Assembly: GCF_002218005.2 (NCBI RefSeq)
Contig: NZ_AP018678.1
Span: 1,612,001 to 1,676,000 of the forward strand
Direction of reading: 5' to 3'
Length of the DNA: 64,000 nt
Source of the DNA: Vibrio algivorus
Lineage (GTDB): Bacteria > Pseudomonadota > Gammaproteobacteria > Enterobacterales > Vibrionaceae
Position 1 is the first letter of the stretch. The number at the start of each line of letters is the position of its first letter. The position numbers were made by a program, and so were the translations under genes. Below the pieces are notes generated by a model. The model was given only the letters and a program-made list of their open reading frames with translations, did no database searches and was not told where the DNA came from. Positions 1 through 6,741 of this stretch are shown here, in pieces.

Positions 1-609
1 TTGTGATAGTGTAGCAGTACGTTGGTCATCATTCAGTGCTTTTGTCATATCTGTTTCGATAAAACCTGGAGCAACAGTATTTACCGTTACGCCGCGAGAA
101 GCAACTTCACGAGCCATTGATTTTGTGAAACCAATTACGCCAGCTTTCGCTGCTGCGTAGTTTGCTTGTCCAGCATTGCCCATGGTGCCCACTACAGAGC
201 CCACGTTAACAATACGACCATGACGTTTCTTCATCATGCCTCGAAGAACCGCTTTAGACAAACGGAAAATCGATGTTAGGTTAGTATCCATGATATCTTG
301 CCATTCGTCATCTTTCATACGCATCAACAGGTTATCACGAGTAATACCAGCATTATTCACTAAAATGTCAATTCCACCGAATTCTTCATTAATGGTTTTG
401 ATCGTCGCCGCAACAGAGTCTGCATCCGTTACATTCAAGGCTAAACCTTTACCATTATTTCCAAGGTAGTCACTAATCGCCTGTGCGCCAGATTCGCTTG
501 TTGCAGTACCTACAACGGTCGCACCACGCTCAACTAATAGTTCAGCAATCGAACGACCAATACCACGACTGGCACCAGTTACTAGTGCAATTTTACCTTC
601 AAGATTCAT
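1..609 (-). CDS. fabG: 3-oxoacyl-ACP reductase FabG (3' end cut by window edge)
   Basis: FabG is the NADPH-dependent reductase that makes 3-hydroxyacyl-ACP in each cycle of type II fatty acid synthesis in the cytoplasm. The 203 visible codons start MNLEGKIALVTGASRGIG, with the glycine-rich nucleotide-binding loop of the short-chain dehydrogenase family, then NNAGIT, then the catalytic region with Ser (VGSVVG) and the YxxxK pair (NYAAAK). About 40 C-terminal residues are outside the window, judged against the usual 244. The ATG at 607-609 has an AGAGGA Shine-Dalgarno sequence just upstream. It is the last visible gene of the yceD-rpmF-plsX-fabH-fabD-fabG cluster, in the order known from E. coli and vibrios; acpP and fabF would be expected next, outside the window. 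Confidence 0.97.
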   Translation of the reverse strand, partial: MNLEGKIALVTGASRGIGRSIAELLVERGATVVGTATSESGAQAISDYLGNNGKGLALNVTDADSVAATIKTINEEFGGIDILVNNAGITRDNLLMRMKDDEWQDIMDTNLTSIFRLSKAVLRGMMKKRHGRIVNVGSVVGTMGNAGQANYAAAKAGVIGFTKSMAREVASRGVTVNTVAPGFIETDMTKALNDDQRTATLSQ

Positions 610-673
610 TATAAATCCTCTTTATGACTGAAAATGTGATACCTAGGCATAGCTCAATACCATGCCATCAGTA

Positions 674-1600
674 TTAACCGCGAGCGGCATCAAGAGAAGC
701 TGGATCATTCACAGCTTGTGCGCTCAAGGCTTTTACAATTCGTTTCGTCAAACCAGTTAATACTTTACCTGGTCCAAACTCTAGTAGATTCTCTACACCT
801 TGTTCATGCATCGCAACCACACCTTCAGTCCAACGAACTGGACTATACAGTTGACGAACAAGTGCTTCTTTAATCTTTGTAGGATCGGTTTCAGCAATCA
901 CATCTACGTTATTAATCACAGGTAAGTTCGGTGCGTTAAACTCAATATCCGTTAATGCTTCAGCAAGTTTATCTGCTGCAGGCTTCATTAATGCACAATG
1001 TGAAGGTACAGAAACCGGTAAAGGCAGTGCTCGTTTAGCACCTGCAGCCTTACAAAGTTCGCCAGCACGCTCTACCGCGGCTTTATTTCCAGCAATCACA
1101 ACTTGGCCTGGAGAGTTAAAGTTTACCGGTGACACCACTTCGCCTTGCGCCGCTTCTTCACATGCTTTAGCTATCGCTGCATCATCTAAACCAATAATTG
1201 CGAACATTGCACCAACACCAGCTGGAACTGCCTGTTGCATAAGCTCACCACGTAGCGCAACTAACTTAATAGCTTGCTTAAAATCGATAACGCCTGCGCA
1301 CACCAATGCTGAATATTCACCTAGACTATGGCCTGCCACCATTTGAGGTTGCTCACCACCGATTTCTTGCCATACGCGCCAAATCGCAACAGATGCAGCT
1401 AATAATGCTGGCTGAGTACGGTGTGTTTCATTTAAATCTTCTACAGGACCATCTTGAATCAAGGCCCATAAATCATAACCAAGTGCTTCTGATGCTTCGG
1501 CAAACGTCGCTTTTACAACTTCATATTGCTCGCCTAGTTCCGCTAGCATACCAACAGTTTGAGAGCCCTGCCCTGGAAATACAACAGCAAACTTACTCAT
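674..1600 (-). CDS. fabD: malonyl-CoA:ACP transacylase FabD
   Basis: FabD moves malonyl from CoA to acyl carrier protein and so supplies the extender unit for fatty acid synthesis. The 308-residue product has the family length. It shows the N-terminal GQGSQ motif (about residues 10-14), the nucleophile elbow GHSLGE (Ser near residue 92) and the catalytic His in VPSHCALM (near residue 200). It lies 57 bases after fabH and 64 bases before fabG on the same strand, consistent with cotranscription. Nothing is missing. Confidence 0.98.
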   Translation of the reverse strand: MSKFAVVFPGQGSQTVGMLAELGEQYEVVKATFAEASEALGYDLWALIQDGPVEDLNETHRTQPALLAASVAIWRVWQEIGGEQPQMVAGHSLGEYSALVCAGVIDFKQAIKLVALRGELMQQAVPAGVGAMFAIIGLDDAAIAKACEEAAQGEVVSPVNFNSPGQVVIAGNKAAVERAGELCKAAGAKRALPLPVSVPSHCALMKPAADKLAEALTDIEFNAPNLPVINNVDVIAETDPTKIKEALVRQLYSPVRWTEGVVAMHEQGVENLLEFGPGKVLTGLTKRIVKALSAQAVNDPASLDAARG

Positions 1601-1657
1601 AGAAAATTTCCTTAAAATTAAAATCTAATTTACCTAACGTGTAGCTAAACTTAACAA

Positions 1658-2608
1658 TTAGAATCGAACGAGCGCAGAGCCCCATGTGAAACCACCACCA
1701 AACGCTTCTAATAACAGCATGTGTCCACGTTGAATTCGACCATCGCGAACCGCTTCATCTAATGCAGTTGGAACCGTCGCTGCTGAGGTATTACCATGGC
1801 GGTCTAACGTTACAACCACTTGATCAAGTGACATAGCAAGCTTCTTGGCAGTAGCTGAAATGATACGTAAATTCGCTTGATGTGGTACAAGCCAATCAAG
1901 CTCGGTCTTCGCCATATCATTCGCCGCTAGTGTATCTTTCACTAACTTAGATAGTTGGGTCACCGCAACTTTAAAGACTTCATTACCTGCCATATGCAAC
2001 CAAGCGTCGATATACTCACCACGCTTTGCTTCTTCAAGGCTAAGTAACTCACCAAAGCGACCATCTGCATGCAGATGAGTTGAAATAATGCCAGGTTCTT
2101 CACTTGCACCAAGCACGACTGCACCGGCTGCATCACCAAATAAAATAATCGTTGAACGATCTGTTGGATCACAGGTTTTAGATAAGGCATCGGCACCAAT
2201 CACCAACACATTTTTCGCCATACCTGTTTTGATATGCTGATCAGCAATCGATAAAGCATACACAAACCCTGAACAAGCTGCTGCCACATCAAATGCAGGA
2301 CAACCTTTAATGCCCAGTGCAGCTTGAACCTGACAAGCTGATGATGGGAATTTGTGACTGCCACTAGTGGTCGCAACAATGATTAGATCAATATCGTGCT
2401 TATTAATACCAGCCATTTCAATCGCATTGACTGACGCATGATAGGCCATATCAGCAACTGATTCATCGGGAGCAGAAATACGGCGCTCGCGAATACCAGT
2501 ACGAGTTACAATCCACTCATCACTCGTATCAACCATTTTTTCTAAATCGGCGTTGGTACGCACTTGAGTCGGTAGATAACTACCTGTTCCTAAAATTTTG
2601 CTATTCAT
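1658..2608 (-). CDS. fabH: 3-oxoacyl-ACP synthase III FabH
   Basis: FabH starts fatty acid synthesis by condensing acetyl-CoA with malonyl-ACP. The 316-residue thiolase-fold protein carries the expected Cys-His-Asn triad: Cys in AAACSGF (near residue 112), His in PHQANLRI and Asn in GNTSAA. It begins MNSKILGTGSYLP and its start codon lies 5 bases past the plsX stop, so the two are probably translationally coupled. Length and motifs are normal. Confidence 0.98.
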   Translation of the reverse strand: MNSKILGTGSYLPTQVRTNADLEKMVDTSDEWIVTRTGIRERRISAPDESVADMAYHASVNAIEMAGINKHDIDLIIVATTSGSHKFPSSACQVQAALGIKGCPAFDVAAACSGFVYALSIADQHIKTGMAKNVLVIGADALSKTCDPTDRSTIILFGDAAGAVVLGASEEPGIISTHLHADGRFGELLSLEEAKRGEYIDAWLHMAGNEVFKVAVTQLSKLVKDTLAANDMAKTELDWLVPHQANLRIISATAKKLAMSLDQVVVTLDRHGNTSAATVPTALDEAVRDGRIQRGHMLLLEAFGGGFTWGSALVRF

Positions 2609-2613
2609 GAAGA

Positions 2614-3639
2614 CTAATAATGCCTCTCGAGTAAAACCGCTTCTAAGCGATCGCTTATACGGCTTGGGACTTGCTGTTTAACTTCATACACTGCTTCACC
2701 AATTGCATTGATCATAGCAGATGTATCAGCTTGCCCATGGCTTTTGATAACAATGCCGCGCAATCCTAGCAAACTTGCACCATTATACTGGTCGGGGTTC
2801 AGTGTTTTTAACTCATTAAATAAATTAGAGAACAATTTTCGAGCAATCCAGCCCTTAATTGTTGAAGAAGTAAAATAACTTTTTAACTTTTGATGGAATA
2901 AGTGCGCTACCCCTTCACAGGTTTTTAGGCACACATTTCCGACAAATCCATCACAAACTATCACATCTGCGACATCATAAAAAAGCTGATTTCCTTCAAT
3001 ATAACCAGAATAGTTGATTTCTTTTGTTTGGCTGAGTAATTCTGAGCAACGCTTAACCAAGTCATTGCCTTTTATTTCTTCTTCACCAACATTCAAAATT
3101 GCTACTCGAGGCTGATGTGGAATATGTACTTCAGCCAACGCACTGCCCATCACGGCAAACTGGAATAAAGTATCCGCATCAACCGATACATTCGCACCTA
3201 GATCAAGCATCCAAGTTTTTTTACCAGATACCGTTGGTAACGCACTAACAAGGGCTGGACGCTCTATTCCGGGTAATAATTTAAGGCGAAATTTTGACAA
3301 AGCCATTAAAGCACCAGTATTCCCACCACTGACGCAAGCATCTGCCATGCCGTCTGCCACGTGATCGAGTGCAATACGCATAGACGTTCCAGAACTATTG
3401 CGTAATGCTAAAGATGGCTTTTCATCATTAGAAATATCTCTCTCACTATGTTTAATGATGAGACGAGGGGTCGGAGTAAATCCGAGATGTGTCAGTTCTT
3501 TCGTGATTTGTTCACGATCACCGACCAAGATAACTTTCAGCTCTGGGAAATGTGACAATGCCTGCACGGCGGCAGGCACTGTTACGCGAGGACCAAAATC
3601 CCCGCCCATTGCATCAAGTGCAACGGTAATAGTTTGCAA
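2614..3639 (-). CDS. plsX: phosphate acyltransferase PlsX
   Basis: PlsX converts acyl-ACP to acyl-phosphate, the acyl donor used by PlsY for phosphatidic acid synthesis; it is a peripheral membrane enzyme. The 341-residue product begins MQTITVALDAMGGDFGP, the typical PlsX N-terminus, and contains the conserved SGGNTGALMA and DGFVGN segments. It sits between rpmF and fabH, the conserved neighbourhood that links ribosome production with membrane lipid synthesis. Length is close to other proteobacterial PlsX proteins. Confidence 0.97.
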   Translation of the reverse strand: MQTITVALDAMGGDFGPRVTVPAAVQALSHFPELKVILVGDREQITKELTHLGFTPTPRLIIKHSERDISNDEKPSLALRNSSGTSMRIALDHVADGMADACVSGGNTGALMALSKFRLKLLPGIERPALVSALPTVSGKKTWMLDLGANVSVDADTLFQFAVMGSALAEVHIPHQPRVAILNVGEEEIKGNDLVKRCSELLSQTKEINYSGYIEGNQLFYDVADVIVCDGFVGNVCLKTCEGVAHLFHQKLKSYFTSSTIKGWIARKLFSNLFNELKTLNPDQYNGASLLGLRGIVIKSHGQADTSAMINAIGEAVYEVKQQVPSRISDRLEAVLLERHY

Positions 3640-3648
3640 AGGTCAACC

Positions 3649-3819
3649 TTACTTGTTGATAACCTTTTTGCCACGGTAGTAACCGTCAGCAGTCACGTTG
3701 TGACGTAGGTGAGTTTCACCTGAAGTTGCGTCTACAGATAATGCACTAGTAGTTAGCGCATCGTGTGAACGACGCATGCCACGCATTGAACGTGATTTTT
3801 TGCTCTTTTGTACGGCCAT
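3649..3819 (-). CDS. rpmF: 50S ribosomal protein L32
   Basis: L32 is a small component of the large ribosomal subunit. Reading the minus strand gives a 56-residue protein starting MAVQKSKKSRSMRGMRRSHD and ending GYYRGKKVINK, which matches gamma-proteobacterial L32 in length and pattern. The typical gamma-proteobacterial form has no zinc-binding cysteines, and none is present here. It lies 40 bases after yceD and 9 bases before plsX, so all three are probably on one message. An AAGGAGT Shine-Dalgarno sequence precedes the ATG. Confidence 0.98.
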   Translation of the reverse strand: MAVQKSKKSRSMRGMRRSHDALTTSALSVDATSGETHLRHNVTADGYYRGKKVINK

Positions 3820-3859
3820 GACCCTACTCCTTCGTTTTTAAACTCTAATGCTTTAAGCA

Positions 3860-4384
3860 CTAGCGCTTTAAATTTTTTAAAACGTCAAATGGATTCGGTT
3901 TTTCTTCCAAAACTTCTTTTGGGAGATCGCCAAACACCATATTGTTTGATTTTACGCTACATTCAGATTCGTCATGCATCGCAATTTGAGGTAATTCTAG
4001 AATGAACTCGTCTTCCACTAATTTAATCAGATCCAACTCACCGTACTCGTTCAGATCTACCAAATCGTACTCTTCCGGTGCGTCTTGTTCACTTTTCTCA
4101 CTGTAAACAGGGGTGCAAGTGAATTCAACTTCGCACAAATGCGCGAATATCTCATTACAGCGTTGACATTCTAAATCGACTTCGACGTTAGCTTTACCAG
4201 AGATAACGACTAATCGTTGTTCATCCAACTCAAAGGACAATGATACTTCTGCGTTGCGTTTGACGCCTTCAGTCAACTCGGCAAGACGCTTCATTAAACT
4301 AACCTGGATTATACCTTGATAATCTAAGCGTTTTTGAGCTGATTTTGCTGGGTCAACTGTACGCGGTATTTTTACCTTTTGCAT
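3860..4384 (-). CDS. yceD: YceD (DUF177) family, 23S rRNA accumulation protein
   Basis: YceD is a small conserved protein encoded upstream of rpmF in many bacteria; in E. coli it is needed for normal 23S rRNA accumulation, but its mechanism is not settled. The 174-residue product starts MQKVKIPRTVDPAKSAQKRL and has the CxxC pair of the family (LECQRCNEIF, about residues 91-100) and the C-terminal KPNPFDVL segment. It is the first gene of the rpmF-plsX-fab cluster and diverges from maf across 160 bases that should hold both promoters. Confidence 0.95.
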   Translation of the reverse strand: MQKVKIPRTVDPAKSAQKRLDYQGIIQVSLMKRLAELTEGVKRNAEVSLSFELDEQRLVVISGKANVEVDLECQRCNEIFAHLCEVEFTCTPVYSEKSEQDAPEEYDLVDLNEYGELDLIKLVEDEFILELPQIAMHDESECSVKSNNMVFGDLPKEVLEEKPNPFDVLKNLKR

Positions 4385-4544
4385 AGGGCGCGAATATTAT
4401 CCTCCAAAATGAATTTAGTCAAAGGAAAAGGCAAAAAACTTACACTTTCCTTTTTCCAGTTCTATGCACTGTTAAACATGACGCATAGGGTTATTTGGTT
4501 TAAGGTATATGAAATTATTGATTGAGCTTTAAGAGCCCTAATTT

Positions 4545-5132
4545 ATGTCATCAAAACTAATTTTAGCTTCCACGTCCCCTTACCGAAAACAATTGCTCGA
4601 TAAACTTGCTATCGAGTTTGAAACTCGTGAACCAAACTGTGATGAAACGCCTTTGCCTGATGAAAGTGCAACCCAATTGGTACTACGCTTAGCCCAAATG
4701 AAAGCCCAATCATGCGCATTAGAAGTCCAAGAAAAACAAATCATTATTGGTTCTGATCAAGTTTGTGTGATCAATGGCAACATTGTTGGCAAACCGCTCA
4801 CGAGAGAAAATGCTATTGAGCAATTAATTCAAGCAAGTGGACAAGTCATCACTTTTTATACCGGCCTTGCGCTATTTAACAGTGAAACTGGCTGCTGCGA
4901 TGTCACGCTAGATAAATTCAAAGTACACTTCAGAACGCTCTCTCAAGCGCAGATTGAATACTATGTCGACACTGAACAACCTTTATATTGCGCTGGTAGC
5001 TTCAAAAGCGAAGGACTCGGTATTGCGCTATTCAAACGTTTAGAAGGTAAGGACCCTAATTCTCTTATAGGCTTACCGCTTATTACCTTAATTGATATGC
5101 TTGAAAAGCAAGGCATTCATATTTTATCTTAG
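4545..5132 (+). CDS. yceF: Maf family nucleotide pyrophosphatase (YceF type)
   Basis: Maf proteins hydrolyse non-canonical or modified nucleoside triphosphates; the YceF branch acts on 7-methyl-GTP. The 195-residue product starts MSSKLILASTSPYRKQLLDK, with the conserved STSPYRK phosphate-binding motif, followed by EPNCDET and GSDQV with the catalytic acidic residue. The neighbourhood (divergent from yceD-rpmF, convergent with rluC) is that of yceF rather than yhdE, which is why I assign this branch. It converges with rluC, and only 2 bases separate the two stop codons. Confidence 0.93.
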   Translation: MSSKLILASTSPYRKQLLDKLAIEFETREPNCDETPLPDESATQLVLRLAQMKAQSCALEVQEKQIIIGSDQVCVINGNIVGKPLTRENAIEQLIQASGQVITFYTGLALFNSETGCCDVTLDKFKVHFRTLSQAQIEYYVDTEQPLYCAGSFKSEGLGIALFKRLEGKDPNSLIGLPLITLIDMLEKQGIHILS

Positions 5133-5134
5133 GC

Positions 5135-6079
5135 TCATTTAGTTCTTAACCCGGTTAAGGCTTTTTCTAATTTAGCCTCCATCGGTGCAGAAATATCCAT
5201 TGCTTCTTCAGTCGCAGGGTGAATAAACTTGATATTCGCTGCATGAAGAAATAAACGATTCAGCCCGACTTGCCCGGTATAAGCATCAAAACGACGATCA
5301 CCATAACGGTCATCCCAAGCAATCGGATGCCCGACATACTGACAATGAACACGAATTTGATGCGTTCTCCCTGTAATCGGGCTAGCTTGAACTAAAGTCG
5401 CCTGATTAAACTTCTCTAAAATCTTATAACGAGTTTCTGACGGCTTACCATTTGGGTTAACCCTAACAATACTATTCACTTCATTTTTGAGCAGTGGAGC
5501 CTTGACAACTTTACAGCTCGACTTCCACTCCCCCATTACTAAAGCAAAATAATACTTCTGAACAGTCTTCTCACGAAACTGTGTTTGTAAGTGACGTAAT
5601 GCAGAACGTTTTTTGGCAACCAATAAGATGCCAGAAGTATCACGGTCGATGCGATGAACCAATTCAAGAAAGCGAGCTTGTGGGCGCAGTGCTCGTAATG
5701 CTTCTATAGCGCCAAATTTCAAACCGCTGCCACCATGAACCGCAGTCCCTGATGGTTTATTTAAAATCAGCATACTGTCATCTTCGAAAATGATGCAATG
5801 TTCTAATTCAGATACTTTATCTAATTTAGTGCTCACGGGAGCAGCATCCTCTTCTGCCGAAATGCGCACCGGAGGAATACGAACCATATCACCGGCTTGT
5901 AATTTATATTCCGCCTTCACACGTTTTTTATTTACGCGCACCTCTCCCTTACGCAAGATTCGATAAACCATGCTTTTAGGGATTTGCTTTAATTGATTAC
6001 GCAAAAAGTTGTCGATTCGTTGACCTGCCATATCAGCGTCAATATCAACAAACTTTACTTCTGTTTTAATATCATTCAT
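5135..6079 (-). CDS. rluC: 23S rRNA pseudouridine synthase RluC
   Basis: RluC makes pseudouridines 955, 2504 and 2580 in 23S rRNA. The 314-residue protein has an N-terminal S4 RNA-binding domain (about residues 18-75, RIDNFLRNQLKQIPKSM) and an RluA-family catalytic domain with the signature HRIDRDTSGILLVAKK, whose Asp is the nucleophile, plus the GRTHQIRVH motif. It lies back to back with rne across a 662-base gap, the arrangement seen in E. coli. Nothing unusual is visible. Confidence 0.96.
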   Translation of the reverse strand: MNDIKTEVKFVDIDADMAGQRIDNFLRNQLKQIPKSMVYRILRKGEVRVNKKRVKAEYKLQAGDMVRIPPVRISAEEDAAPVSTKLDKVSELEHCIIFEDDSMLILNKPSGTAVHGGSGLKFGAIEALRALRPQARFLELVHRIDRDTSGILLVAKKRSALRHLQTQFREKTVQKYYFALVMGEWKSSCKVVKAPLLKNEVNSIVRVNPNGKPSETRYKILEKFNQATLVQASPITGRTHQIRVHCQYVGHPIAWDDRYGDRRFDAYTGQVGLNRLFLHAANIKFIHPATEEAMDISAPMEAKLEKALTGLRTK

Positions 6080-6300
6080 CTGACTATTCTAACACTCAAA
6101 CATCGCCTGTAGGCATAAGATTCTGAAAATTATTATCTCTATTTTATCCCCCACGATCACTTTTCGCTTACAAGCGTACAAAATTAAAACAAAAATCAAT
6201 CTAAACTGATGTTATAAAAGAATTTAATATTATTAATAATACTGATGTAATATCACTCACCTCCAAGTTAACCACAGGTTTTCCTATTTATTTGCGCACT

Positions 6301-6741
6301 TTGACGTAAAGCTGATTGCTGATATTTCTTGGCGCTGCTATAGTTCACAGCTGCAATGGTTGTATTGAACATTTTCTATGCAAATTTAATGTCATCCATT
6401 GCAATTAATGAGTAGAAGCTTCGAACGTATGTGCTGCATTAGGCGTAAGACACAACTGACGAAGACCAACTTATCGCCTACTCACGTTATCAATGCAGAA
6501 GTAATACCGACTTGAATTCGGACCAAGCATTCGCGTTCTACCCAAAGTAATTGAAGTTCTAGCACAATATTTTGTGACATAACTTTAAATAAGAAAGGTA
6601 TGAATGTTTGGTGGCTATTGTGCCCTAGAGCATCCCCTATACAGCCGTGAGGTTGAAGCCAAAGTCATGGGATCTGGCACCTTTGATACGACATAAAGCG
6701 ATAAGCAATTATCACGAAGAAAAACAACGAGAATTTTAAAA
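6301..6741 (+). promoter_or_regulatory. rne promoter region and long structured 5' leader
   Basis: The gap between rluC and rne has no plausible gene. A candidate -35 TTGACG at 6301-6306 pairs with TATTTC near 6323 (16-base spacer); TATAGT at 6338-6343 with TTGCTG at 6316-6321 is an alternative. Three stems follow: TGCAATGG (6352-6359) with CCATTGCA (6396-6403); CTGCATT plus AGGCGTAAG (6434-6449) with CTTATCGCCT and AATGCAG (6470-6498); and GTGCC/ATCCC (6620-6635) with GGGAT/GGCAC (6669-6680). E. coli RNase E represses its own synthesis through hairpins in a 361-base leader, so the same control is likely here. A copy of the tacccaaagtaattgaag repeat end lies at about 6539-6556. Confidence 0.6.
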
